Below, one piece after another: positions 6,404-13,280 of a stretch of DNA of 24,784 nucleotides (its first letter is position 1; every line of letters begins with the position of its first letter). The notes under the pieces were generated by a model. The model searched no databases. It saw nothing but the letters and a program-made list of their open reading frames with translations, and was not told where the DNA came from. The DNA is from a virus. Both the position numbers and the translations under genes were made by a program. The DNA is taken from positions 1 to 24,784 of the IMG/VR virus record IMGVR_UViG_3300045926_000040. One strand, written 5' to 3'.

Positions 6404-6738
6404 ACGTCGTAGAAGTTGACGCGCACGGCAGCGCAGGCGAGAATTGCAGTCGCCTACGGCCAGCCCGTTGGCAGGGGAGACGGAGGGGGTCCGCCGCAAA
6501 CGAATTCCCCTCCGTCGCCTTGGTCTTGGCGGCCTGCCCCGCCTGGGGCTATATCATCGGCCGCCCCCTTTCAGCCGTAATGCTCCTTTGCGCTGCTCAA
6601 GCGCAGCAATCACGATGGGCGTCTTCGGCGTTGGTTTCCATAGACGGAATCCCTCGTCGGTCCGCTCGTTCGTGTAAGCCTCATGCGCGGCACAACCGGA
6701 ATCAGCAGGCTTTCGTTAAGTACATACTCTCGGGTTAA
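6400..6738 (+). CDS. Doubtful ORF; possible Ash-family remnant
   Basis: An ATG at 6400 overlaps the previous stop as ATGA and follows AGAGGATGC, so translation could begin here. The 112-residue product is low in acidic residues and has no clear fold, so the ORF itself is weak. Its C-terminus (RSCKPHARHNRNQQAF) and the neighbouring plus frame (ITMGVFGVGFHRRNPSSVRS, 6444-6677) together recall the C-terminal part of phage Ash-family proteins as I remember them. The resemblance changes frame near 6665-6673, where four bases look duplicated (CGTTCG). If real, this is a frameshifted remnant. The region also holds a strong hairpin at 6479-6516. Confidence 0.3.
   Translation: MNVVEVDAHGSAGENCSRLRPARWQGRRRGSAANEFPSVALVLAACPAWGYIIGRPLSAVMLLCAAQAQQSRWASSALVSIDGIPRRSARSCKPHARHNRNQQAFVKYILSG
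6479..6516. terminator. GC-rich hairpin, possible bidirectional terminator
   Basis: GACGGAGGGG at 6479-6488 pairs perfectly with CCCCTCCGTC at 6507-6516 around an 18-base loop. It sits about 75 bases after the stop of the long plus-strand operon. There is no T-run on either strand, so it may work as a Rho-assisted terminator, an RNA-stabilising 3-prime hairpin, or something else. Confidence 0.4.
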
Positions 6739-6791
6739 TAGAGAGACCGATTAACGGGAGGGGCCAGCCCAGCAGTCCGGGCACCTCTCCC
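6734..6791. other. Two adjacent hairpins
   Basis: GTTAAT (6734-6739) and ATTAAC (6750-6755) form a perfect 6-bp stem over a 10-base loop. Directly next to it GGGAGGGG (6756-6763) pairs with CCTCTCCC (6784-6791), with one G-U pair, and an inner CCC/GGG pairing is possible. The tandem arrangement suggests a structured RNA or a terminator for minus-strand transcripts that run past 7105. An operator role for the AT-rich inverted repeat is also possible. Confidence 0.35.
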
Positions 6792-6858
6792 ACCAAATCC
6801 GCCCTATCGTGTAGTGAGACGCGTGCTACGAAGGCTAGAATTTGCGAGGGGGCAGCGC

Positions 6859-6957
6859 ATGCTCAAGAGCAACGGTCGTCTACTGTGGCCGCGGACGCGC
6901 AGGGTGTGGCGATACTGGATTCCGTTTCCAGGGCCGGTGTACTGGAAGGAGAAATGA
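6859..6957 (+). CDS. Micro-protein rich in Trp, Arg and Pro (32 aa)
   Basis: ATG at 6859 follows a strong Shine-Dalgarno (GAGGGGGCAGCGC). The 32-residue frame ends at TGA 6955-6957, one base before the GTG start of the next gene, whose Shine-Dalgarno (AAGGAG) lies within its last codons. The peptide is basic, with LLWPRTRRVWRYWIPFPGP and four tryptophans. The good ribosome binding site and exact spacing support a real micro-gene. It could be membrane-interactive. Function unknown. Confidence 0.5.
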   Translation: MLKSNGRLLWPRTRRVWRYWIPFPGPVYWKEK

Positions 6958-6958
6958 C

Positions 6959-7129
6959 GTGAATCAGTGGGAAATAGAGTTCCGCTACCAAGTAGAACTA
7001 GCCAACCGCAGGACGAGAGTTGGCGATGGGCAGGCGCCTTGGGAAGTCGTCATGGAGGAAGTCATAAAACTACGTAACGAACTAGTCCAGAAGAACATCC
7101 TTAATCAGGACGTTTCTACCGGCTCGTAA
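6959..7129 (+). CDS. Small helical protein at the convergent end (56 aa)
   Basis: GTG at 6959 is preferred over the open frame to 6842 because AAGGAG lies 8 bases upstream. The 56-residue product contains a helical first half (NQWEIEFRYQVELANRR), a turn (VGDGQAPW) and a second helix (VVMEEVIKLRNELVQKN). Its end overlaps the 3-prime end of the minus-strand helix-turn-helix gene by 25 bases, so the two messages are complementary there. No domain is recognised. Confidence 0.55.
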   Translation: MNQWEIEFRYQVELANRRTRVGDGQAPWEVVMEEVIKLRNELVQKNILNQDVSTGS

Positions 7130-7305
7130 ATCACCATCCGCACCAGCCCGAGTGCCACGCAGATAGACGGCGAAATCTTCTGCCTGCCGTGTAGTACCTC
7201 CGAGACGTACGTCCGCGGCAGATGGCAGCGCCAGGCGAAAGCCTTGATGGACCCTGCCTCCTCGCAGCGCTGCCTGAGCAGCTCGCGCACGTCCTCGTCT
7301 CTCAT
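7105..7305 (-). CDS. Small helix-turn-helix DNA-binding protein (XRE/Cro-like)
   Basis: The 66-aa product has a short N-terminal helix (DVRELLRQRCEEAG), then a segment at about residues 20-54 that reads as a Cro-type helix-turn-helix: IKAFAWRCHLPRTYVSEVLH followed by GRQKISPSICVALGL. Single-domain proteins of this type bind operator DNA, usually as dimers. It is the last gene of the minus-strand block and overlaps the DUF1353 gene by ATGA, an unusual place for a main lysogeny switch, so late regulation or a structural use of the fold are possible. The start is ATG 7305. Confidence 0.75.
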   Translation of the reverse strand: MRDEDVRELLRQRCEEAGSIKAFAWRCHLPRTYVSEVLHGRQKISPSICVALGLVRMVIYEPVETS

Positions 7306-7661
7306 GCGGCCTTCTTCTCGTAGGCCGAGGCGCCAAAGCCGCGCACTGCCCAGTACATCAGATGCGCGATTATCCGGTTAATGCCCTCGACCTTCATGGC
7401 CGCCAAGAACACCTCGTCTGCATAGTCGCGCCCGGCCTGCGTGGCGTAGAGATAATCGTGCAGCACGGCGGATTTCGGAGCCCTGCCGCCGGCCACGAGA
7501 TAGGCAAGCGGCAACCGCGGCACCGAGGCAAGATCCGTGATCCAGCCGCCAGGGACGGTTATTTTCCTGTCGTCTGCCGTGGCGGCGAATTGCTCTAGCA
7601 CGTGCCACTTATCGCCGTCATCTTTCTCGAGCCGCAGCGGAGTCAGGAAAGAGACGTTCAT
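7302..7661 (-). CDS. DUF1353 family protein (119 aa)
   Basis: ITDLASVPR at residues 41-49 and AVLHDYLY at 65-72, followed by RDYADEVFLAAM and MYWAVRGFG, are the hallmarks of DUF1353, a family common in tailed phages and often found near lysis genes. Its reaction is not established; the conserved His-Asp pair has led to suggestions of a hydrolase-like site, which I treat as inference. ATG 7661 is chosen because it overlaps the lipoprotein stop as ATGA; an alternative GTG at 7685 has no ribosome binding site. Confidence 0.85.
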   Translation of the reverse strand: MNVSFLTPLRLEKDDGDKWHVLEQFAATADDRKITVPGGWITDLASVPRLPLAYLVAGGRAPKSAVLHDYLYATQAGRDYADEVFLAAMKVEGINRIIAHLMYWAVRGFGASAYEKKAA

Positions 7662-7846
7662 CCTCCACCAGCCGGGACCTTGCACTTGGCCGTGATGATG
7701 AGCTGCGTCTGGTTGCGCTCGTATTTCACTTCATCGCAATATCGCAGGGACGGTGCCACATCGGTGACGCCAAGTCCCAAGGCGTTCAGGACAGCGGTAC
7801 AGCCAGAGAGGAGCGAGACAAGCGCGAGCAGCATGACGATTTTCAT
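7658..7846 (-). CDS. Small lipoprotein, candidate outer-membrane spanin (62 aa)
   Basis: The N-terminus is a lipoprotein signal: a hydrophobic stretch (IVMLLALVSLLSGC) with lipobox LSGC, giving lipidation at Cys16. The mature part is about 47 residues with two more cysteines (37 and 55) that could form a disulfide. The position just after the M15 endopeptidase gene, with an ATGA overlap, is where many phages of Gram-negative hosts put an Rz1-type spanin. However, it lacks the proline-rich body of classical Rz1 and no obvious inner-membrane spanin overlaps it. A lysis or membrane role is likely; the spanin call is provisional. Confidence 0.65.
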   Translation of the reverse strand: MKIVMLLALVSLLSGCTAVLNALGLGVTDVAPSLRYCDEVKYERNQTQLIITAKCKVPAGGG

Positions 7847-8142
7847 TCTGGGTCCAGTTCAACATGTACGTGGTCGCTCTCTTCCAGGACATCGTAATCA
7901 GGGCCGAGAGCTTGCCTGATTGCCTTGAGCAGCTTGGGGCGCATCGCTACTGGAACCGTGCGCTTTCGGAAGTCCAGCGCCAGCCCCTTGTAGTGGAGCG
8001 AGCCCTTGATGTGCTGCCCGTCCGTGCCTGAGGTGATGACGCACTCGAGGCCGAGTTTCTCGTAGCAGCCTTCGACCCTTACGGCCGCCTCGAACATCTG
8101 CCACCGCACGCCCTTGAGCGATACGCCAGGCTTGAGCGTCAT
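7843..8142 (-). CDS. Compact M15-family peptidase, probable endolysin (99 aa)
   Basis: The product should cleave peptide bonds of peptidoglycan at cell lysis. SLHYKGLALDFR gives the zinc ligands His50 and Asp57, and SDHVHVEL gives His93 with Asp90 as likely catalytic acid, the pattern of M15 peptidases. At 99 aa it is near the lower size limit for this fold and has no separate cell-wall-binding domain and no signal peptide, so export would depend on a holin. It overlaps the holin candidate upstream and the lipoprotein downstream by ATGA, forming a lysis cassette. The start is ATG 8142. Confidence 0.85.
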   Translation of the reverse strand: MTLKPGVSLKGVRWQMFEAAVRVEGCYEKLGLECVITSGTDGQHIKGSLHYKGLALDFRKRTVPVAMRPKLLKAIRQALGPDYDVLEESDHVHVELDPE

Positions 8143-8414
8143 CGGCGGTTCGCCTTTCCGCCGAGCGCGCGCAGGATCTCGGCGTGGTGGTCGTCCATGC
8201 GCCGCGTGACTTCGCGGAACAGTTCCTCGTCGCGCTCCTGGTGCTGCTCGAGCTTCTCGCCGAGTTTCTCAAGCGCGTCCTTGATGTTGGCTATTTCGAG
8301 GCGTTGGCCGCGCCAAACCTTATTCGCGAGCCATCCGATGAGGCTGACGGCGCCTGCCACGACGGTTGCCGGATGCGTCGCCACGTCCTTAGCCACTTGA
8401 AACTCGGTCGTCAT
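8139..8414 (-). CDS. Single-span membrane protein, candidate holin (91 aa)
   Basis: From ATG 8414 the 91-aa product has a polar N-terminus, one hydrophobic segment at residues 14-33 (HPATVVAGAVSLIGWLANKV), and a charged coiled-coil region (ANIKDALEKLGEKLEQHQER) ending in a basic tail. One transmembrane helix plus a coiled coil fits a one-span holin or holin-like protein, and the gene directly precedes the endopeptidase with an ATGA overlap. GTG 8465 is a possible earlier start that would add 17 residues. An inner-membrane spanin is the main alternative. Confidence 0.65.
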   Translation of the reverse strand: MTTEFQVAKDVATHPATVVAGAVSLIGWLANKVWRGQRLEIANIKDALEKLGEKLEQHQERDEELFREVTRRMDDHHAEILRALGGKANRR

Positions 8415-8676
8415 CGGCCCCGACTTATCAACGTGTCCGTCGAGCCGATTGGTGCTAGGGTTCACATCCCGCCCGGTGGGGGGAGGGCCCTGGCCAAAGG
8501 CTCGGTCGCATCGAGCTGGAGGGGTTCGTTGATGTCGCAACCATCATCGGCCGCCCTCCTTTAGCGATGACACCCTATTGACTGTTTCTCGGATATTTCC
8601 GTGAAATAGTTGGCATTTTTATAAATTATTGTCATGCAACTGTATCGTCTGGCGACATTGCAAAGTTCTAGAATTT
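8415..8676 (-). promoter_or_regulatory. AT-rich intergenic region ahead of the lysis cassette
   Basis: Positions about 8566-8676 are clearly more AT-rich than the rest of the window. On the minus strand a TATAAA lies at about 8620, with AATAAT just before it, but no good -35 hexamer stands at normal spacing, so the promoter type is unclear. An inverted repeat (TGGCGAC at 8650-8656, GTCGCCA at 8681-8687) spans the end of the fibre gene. Nearer the lysis genes, AAAGGAGGG precedes tandem ATGs at 8547 on the minus strand, opening a 30-codon frame of doubtful value. Confidence 0.4.
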
Positions 8677-10134
8677 TTAAGTCGCCATTTCCAGTTGACG
8701 GAGATCTGCATCACGCTTGGCGGCATGGCGCCAGTTGACTGCAACAGGCATCACGCCCGGAGGCGCGGCGCGACTGAGCGGCACATTGCCGATGCGAATG
8801 TAATCCTTGTAAGCAAGCTCGAGCACGAACTCGCCAGCGGCCTGCATGCGCGACAGACGCTCGACCAGCGGACAAACCGGATCGAGCAGGACTACCGTCT
8901 TGCCCGCAAGATTGCCGCAAAACGGGTGCGGGACCACAGGCATGTCGGATTGCTTCAGCGCCTGGTCAACCTCGATCACCTCTGGCGCCAAGTACATCTT
9001 CTCTAGCTCCGCGTCACGGCGGGCAGGATCTAGGAGCGCGGCTCGGTCAAGGCGTCGACGGCGAAGTTGATACTTTCGGCCATTGGCCCCAACGAAGTCA
9101 TGGCGGATGTCTGTCGGACCATTATTCGCCCAGGGCGGATCCTCTGCGCTGTACATCGCCATAATGCTGCCTGCTGAGTCCAGCAGCGCGAATACGAACA
9201 GAGGCACCTCGCCATCGCCTAGGTCGTAAGGGGGAGACGCCTGGATGTACCTCTGGCGGGCGTTACCGTTGCCGCTGCCTGTGTTATGGGTCAAATTGAT
9301 GACTGTAATGGGGCTGGTGCTATTCGACCCGCCGGCAACGCCGTTTATGCCGGCGATGGTGGCGTAGATGGGCGCTACGGGGTTATCGCACCACACTTGA
9401 GGATAGAACCCATACTCTCCTCCAGGGAGAGTGATGACTTGATCTGCAACCCCGCCGATGCTCACATCCCCGAATGTAGTCTTTAGCTTCCCCTGCGAAA
9501 CGATCGAGCTATTAAGACCACCCTCAGTGAGTCCGGTGCAGTTGGCGAGGTTGCCGGACGTAGGCGTGCCGAGCGCCGGGGAAGCAAGCGTCGGACTGCT
9601 CGCGAATACCAAAGCACCTGAGCCAGTTTCATCTGAGATCACGCCTGCCAGCTCGGCCGAGGTGGTGGCTGCGAATGCGGACAGTTTCGTGGCACTGTAA
9701 AGTGGGCTAGATCCGACTGGGAAATAGGCTATTTCGCGCCAGTTCCCGGAGCCTTCAGAGATGACGACCTGCGTGTCCCCGTTCGCCGTGGTCCGGTTTG
9801 CGCCGCCCAGGAGAATTAGCGAGGTCGCGTTGTGCGTGAGAACCGCGGCGCCCTCATACTTCAGTATTTTCCAGATGCCGGCGCGGACAGTGCCGTAACT
9901 AGTGATGGTGGCCGAACCCGTTATATCGTGCGCCAAGCCTTCAATGGCCCCCAGGTCAGTAGTGGCCGCAGAGGCGATATCCGCCCCCTTATGGGACAGG
10001 CCGCGGACGACGACGCCTTGCAGCGCCCGGAGATTATCGTCGAGGTTCGTACTGACGGACGTTGATCCGCTTGGACTATTGCTAGCGTCCGTGGACGACC
10101 AGCTAACTAGTGTGCTTCCGACATCTGCGGGCAT
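8677..10134 (-). CDS. Tail fibre protein (485 aa)
   Basis: The protein is low in cysteine and rich in Gly, Ser, Thr and Ala, as expected of a trimeric fibre. Residues 181-191 (PTLASPALGTP) continuing into SGNLANCTGL form a repeat-like element that recurs in many phage tail fibres. The first 60 residues probably attach to the tail. Residues 210-330 are beta-rich, and the C-terminal 130 residues change to a charged, arginine-rich composition (YQLRRRRLDRAALLDPARRD), possibly a chaperone or attachment domain rather than the receptor tip. ATG 10134 follows GGTGAGAA. It lies between the ejection-type genes and the lysis region, separate from the other fibre at 16045-17634. Confidence 0.8.
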   Translation of the reverse strand: MPADVGSTLVSWSSTDASNSPSGSTSVSTNLDDNLRALQGVVVRGLSHKGADIASAATTDLGAIEGLAHDITGSATITSYGTVRAGIWKILKYEGAAVLTHNATSLILLGGANRTTANGDTQVVISEGSGNWREIAYFPVGSSPLYSATKLSAFAATTSAELAGVISDETGSGALVFASSPTLASPALGTPTSGNLANCTGLTEGGLNSSIVSQGKLKTTFGDVSIGGVADQVITLPGGEYGFYPQVWCDNPVAPIYATIAGINGVAGGSNSTSPITVINLTHNTGSGNGNARQRYIQASPPYDLGDGEVPLFVFALLDSAGSIMAMYSAEDPPWANNGPTDIRHDFVGANGRKYQLRRRRLDRAALLDPARRDAELEKMYLAPEVIEVDQALKQSDMPVVPHPFCGNLAGKTVVLLDPVCPLVERLSRMQAAGEFVLELAYKDYIRIGNVPLSRAAPPGVMPVAVNWRHAAKRDADLRQLEMAT

Positions 10135-10181
10135 TTCTCACCGGCTTGCGCGGTGACGGGTTGATGGGGTAGCCTATCCAC

Positions 10182-10376
10182 ATGGATATGCACGACTTCG
10201 GCTATTACTTCGGCATTTTCGTGGCTTCGGCCGTGGGGCCGTTCCTGTGGGTTTTGCTCATTTCCGGCCTGCTCTGGATCGGTTATCGGGTTCTTCCTCA
10301 TAGAGCCGGGCAGATCCTATTCGGGCACCGTTGGAAAAAGTACCGGCCCGAAAGCGGTATTCAGCACCGTCATTGA
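10182..10376 (+). CDS. Plus-strand small membrane protein inside the late block (64 aa)
   Basis: This frame runs opposite to all neighbours, in the gap between the tail fibre and the ejection-type gene, and overlaps the 3-prime end of the latter by 60 bases. The 64-residue product has a long hydrophobic part from about residue 9 to 37 (FGIFVASAVGPFLWVLLISG then LLWIGY) and a basic C-terminus (GHRWKKYRPE), which would place the C-terminus in the cytoplasm. The start is ATG 10182 or 10188. A membrane protein with its own orientation may be a moron expressed alone, for example for superinfection exclusion. No clear promoter is seen, so gene status is moderate. Confidence 0.5.
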   Translation: MDMHDFGYYFGIFVASAVGPFLWVLLISGLLWIGYRVLPHRAGQILFGHRWKKYRPESGIQHRH

Positions 10377-11951
10377 ACCGCCCTTGACCGCAGGGCGCGC
10401 AACTTCTCCTAGCGCCTTGAATGTCCGTGGATTGCGAGCTGCCAACAGCGGGTAGGCAAGCGCTGCCGGATGCGTCGTAAGTTGCGCCGCCGGATATGAC
10501 GTGATCGCCCCGAGCGTGGTGCTGAGTGGATTTGACATCAGCGTGCGCTCGTAAGTCGGCGAGCCTGCCTGCAGCGGCTTCATGGTTTCGCCGATCTGCG
10601 CCACGTCGTACAGTGGGTTGCCGGCCATCCGACCTTCACGAAAAGCCGCAGGATTCTGCGTGCGCATGACCGAGGCCAGACGCGCAGGGCTCACGTTGCC
10701 ACCTTCCGCTACGGCGCCCTTCTCTAGCATCTTCAGATTCGCATATTGCGGGCGTGCCTCGCGCAGTGATTGCGCTAGCGCAGTGTTTCCGGTAGCACGT
10801 AGCGATGCGTCCGCAGAGTCGTCTACGGCATCAAGCAATTGCCGGTAAAGGGCTCTATTCGTCCCTGAAGCCTCGTAGGACGATTCGGATAGCCCTGAGC
10901 GGATCAATTGGTACGTCTCGCCGTCGATACGGCCGCGGTGCTGCGCCACCATCTTTGCCTGATTGGCGAGATTGATTAGGTTTTGATCCTGCTGCGTCGG
11001 TAGCATTTTTCTTTGCTGGCGCAGGATATCGTCGGCCACATTACCTACTTGCTGGTCTATCCTGATCGGCTTACCGCCTAGAGATTTGATGCCTTCGAAT
11101 ACCTGTCCGAGACGCTGATTCGCTGCCGCAAACACGGCCGGTGTAAGTTCGTCCGCCGTCTCCCCGATGCCTTCAGCGGCTGCTCTATTGAATGCCGCCT
11201 TATTCGCCTGCTCAAAGCGCCGCATGACTCCAGCGCCGCCCGGCGTGCGAGCTGCCCAGTCCTCTACTCGAGCCCAGAACGGGCTATTTGTGACCTGAGA
11301 TAGCCGAGGGCTTACGCCGACGTTCTCCATGGCGCTGAGGGCGCCGCGCTGCGTGGCGGTGAGCGTCTCGTCTATCGGGTTGACTGCTCGAGCCGCAGCA
11401 TTGCCTAGGATTCCTCCGGCAAGAGATGTCCCGAATGTAGTAAGTCCTCTTCGCTCCCGTTCCTGCGGAGTACCGTATTTAGCGGCTTCAATGCCGCCCA
11501 TGAGAAGCGCTGATCCGAGCGTGGACGGAATCGTTGCCGCCACCATGGACGGTGCCCCCTCGCCAACGCCTGTCACGAACGGATATTTCTTCTGGTAAGG
11601 ACTCCAGTACAAATCTCGCTGTTCTTGCTGTTGCTTGAGGGCCTCCTGGGAGCGCCTGGTGAGCGGTTCGGTCATCGGGTATGAAGGCAACCCGAGGTAT
11701 GCCTGTTGCACACCGGCGATGAGCTTGTCCGTGCCCCTGCCAGCGGCGGACAGCATCGCTTCGCCGCGGCCTGTTTCTGCAGCGGCTTTCTTAAGCCCCT
11801 CTTGAACTGGGTCCGGTGTCGCTCCGAGTTCAAGATTTTGACTCTGCATCATGCGGCGCATTTCTGCAGCGAGTTGCTTTGCGCCTTCTACATCGCCAGC
11901 CGCTGCAGCGCCCTGCAACGCCTTTTCGAAGCGTTCAAATTCGCCGTTCAT
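10317..11951 (-). CDS. Internal virion / DNA ejection-type protein (544 aa)
   Basis: The protein is rich in Ala, Gln, Arg and Gly and mostly helical, with a charged N-terminal helix (FERFEKALQGAAAAGDVEGA), a hydrophobic stretch at about residues 130-160 (PSMVAATIPSTLGSALLMGG), a further glycine-alanine segment, and a hydrophobic C-terminus. It is the last and largest of three adjacent ejection-type genes, each overlapping or touching the next. In short-tailed phages such proteins sit inside the head and form a channel across the envelope for DNA. I see no lytic transglycosylase motif. The assignment rests on position and composition, not on a specific motif. Confidence 0.6.
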   Translation of the reverse strand: MNGEFERFEKALQGAAAAGDVEGAKQLAAEMRRMMQSQNLELGATPDPVQEGLKKAAAETGRGEAMLSAAGRGTDKLIAGVQQAYLGLPSYPMTEPLTRRSQEALKQQQEQRDLYWSPYQKKYPFVTGVGEGAPSMVAATIPSTLGSALLMGGIEAAKYGTPQERERRGLTTFGTSLAGGILGNAAARAVNPIDETLTATQRGALSAMENVGVSPRLSQVTNSPFWARVEDWAARTPGGAGVMRRFEQANKAAFNRAAAEGIGETADELTPAVFAAANQRLGQVFEGIKSLGGKPIRIDQQVGNVADDILRQQRKMLPTQQDQNLINLANQAKMVAQHRGRIDGETYQLIRSGLSESSYEASGTNRALYRQLLDAVDDSADASLRATGNTALAQSLREARPQYANLKMLEKGAVAEGGNVSPARLASVMRTQNPAAFREGRMAGNPLYDVAQIGETMKPLQAGSPTYERTLMSNPLSTTLGAITSYPAAQLTTHPAALAYPLLAARNPRTFKALGEVARPAVKGGSMTVLNTAFGPVLFPTVPE

Positions 11952-13276
11952 TGCGGTGCATACCTATCCAGCAGCCGCTGAGTTTCCGGGTTGATCTGTG
12001 GGCCTGAAGCGCCGCGAGGAGCAAAAATCGGCGGAACCCTGATCCTGTCTCGACTGACTCCGGTTCCTTCCAGAGCCTCGCTTGGGATCTGGTTGACCCT
12101 AGTTCCCCATTTATCTGCAGAACTTACTGCGGCCTTGTGCGATAGCGTTGCGAGGCGCCTGATCGTCTCGGCTTCCATCGTCACGCGGCCGGCTTTGGCG
12201 TCCTGCAGGAATTGGCGGTCCTTGTCCGTGAATCCTTGACCGCTGCCGAGTCCCGAACCTTGGATGGCGTCAAGCGTGCTGCCGGCGAGATCGGAAACAA
12301 GCGATTCCGTGTTCGCCAGAGTCTCTTTGTCGCTCAAGCCAGCCAAACCGAGCGCCTTACCCAAGGCAAGCCTGTAATCCGCGCCTGCCCCTGTGATGAC
12401 CTTGCCGCTAGCGAGCGTCTCGAGCACACGGTTAGCGCGGGTCGCAAGTTCCGGGGCTTTCATGGCTGTGTCGCGCATGTCGCGGTCCGCTTCTGCGATC
12501 TTGGTAGCGAACGTCTCACCGTATTTCTTGCCGGTGGATACCGTGATCGGGACCGTAGTCGCGCCTGCCTTGGCCTTGCCGGTAAGGAAATCGCGATATT
12601 CAGACGGCGGGATATCCTGCGCTTCATACGGGCGTGAGGCAGGCGCCGCCCCCATAGGCATTCTCTGGATGATCTGATTGGTGCGCAGATCGCGGATGAC
12701 TTGCTCGTTGCCGAGGTTTTCTACACGTGTCTTTGGCTCGAGCGCCTCGTTGTACTTGAGCGCTTCCCCGATCGGCACGCCTGCCGCCATGGCCTGCCGG
12801 ATGCGGTCCATCGGAATCTGCGGATACTGCGGCGCGGCTCCTGGCGCCTGTGCTACCGCCTGTGCCGCATCGAGCCGCGCGACATTCCCCAGCGTAGGCC
12901 CCACATCCCCGGCCTGCGCTCCCTGAGCGAGTGCAACCTGTACCGGCTGCATGGGTGTTTCCGTGCCAGCGAAAAGGCTCTTGCGGGCGTTCTCGAGGTC
13001 CATCTGACGCTTTAGCCCCATCGCTTGCACCGCCGTGAGTCCAGCCGTGCGACGCTCTGCCATCTGGTTGCGCAGCTCGTTGTTATAGCCCTCGAGACCC
13101 TGCAGGCCGCCGGTACCAAGAATGCCGAGCACGTTCCGAGGAAGCGGACTCGGCTGGTTAGCAGAGAGAATGCCGAAGCCCGCGCGTAACATGGCATGTT
13201 GTCGAGCCGCCTGTTTCTCCTCAGGCGTCGGCCCGGCCCGGAACATTTGCAGGATGCCTTCTAGGTCGTCTGTCAT
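11948..13276 (-). CDS. Internal virion / ejection-type protein (442 aa)
   Basis: ATG 13276 is chosen because it lies 4 bases after the upstream stop; the frame extends to 13312, but that part overlaps the neighbour. The product begins MTDDLEGILQMFRAGPTPEE and is rich in Gln, Ala, Arg and Gly, with long amphipathic helices and a low-complexity middle (QAVAQAPGAAPQ). The C-terminal half contains ETLANTESLVSDLAGSTLDA and a helical region. No enzymatic motif is seen. Size, composition and position between two similar genes suggest an ejection (pilot) protein. It overlaps the downstream gene by ATGA. Confidence 0.55.
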   Translation of the reverse strand: MTDDLEGILQMFRAGPTPEEKQAARQHAMLRAGFGILSANQPSPLPRNVLGILGTGGLQGLEGYNNELRNQMAERRTAGLTAVQAMGLKRQMDLENARKSLFAGTETPMQPVQVALAQGAQAGDVGPTLGNVARLDAAQAVAQAPGAAPQYPQIPMDRIRQAMAAGVPIGEALKYNEALEPKTRVENLGNEQVIRDLRTNQIIQRMPMGAAPASRPYEAQDIPPSEYRDFLTGKAKAGATTVPITVSTGKKYGETFATKIAEADRDMRDTAMKAPELATRANRVLETLASGKVITGAGADYRLALGKALGLAGLSDKETLANTESLVSDLAGSTLDAIQGSGLGSGQGFTDKDRQFLQDAKAGRVTMEAETIRRLATLSHKAAVSSADKWGTRVNQIPSEALEGTGVSRDRIRVPPIFAPRGASGPQINPETQRLLDRYAPQ

Positions 13277-13280
13277 ATGA

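Larger units (their letters stand above)
6404..6858. other. Convergent intergenic region between the two transcription blocks
   Basis: This 455-base stretch separates the main plus-strand operon from two tiny downstream plus genes and the end of the minus-strand late block. Apart from the doubtful ORF at 6400-6738 it has no convincing gene. It contains a long perfect hairpin (6479-6516), a GCCCC/GGGGC mini-hairpin near 6537-6550, and a pair of hairpins at 6734-6791. Structured, gene-poor DNA at a convergent junction would suit bidirectional termination or a non-coding RNA. No U-tract follows the hairpins, so simple intrinsic termination is not proven. Confidence 0.5.

Noticed and set aside
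6553-6710. Coding-like minus frame (YTNERTDEGFRLWKPTPKTP) in the convergent region
   Set aside because: It follows an in-frame stop and has no start codon until close to its end. It is probably the antisense of the possible Ash-like stretch.
8455-8547. 30-codon minus ORF after AAAGGAGGG
   Set aside because: The ribosome binding site is good, but the peptide is Ser/Pro-rich with no structure, so it is reported only as part of the intergenic region.
6553-8560. 14-base repeat GGGCGGCCGATGAT on the minus strand near 6560 and 8550
   Set aside because: One extra copy of a 14-mer is expected by chance in a GC-rich sequence of this length on both strands. The flanks share only a few more bases.
8677-10134. 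Diversity-generating retroelement acting on the tail fibre
   Set aside because: No reverse transcriptase gene and no template/variable repeat pair was seen in the window.
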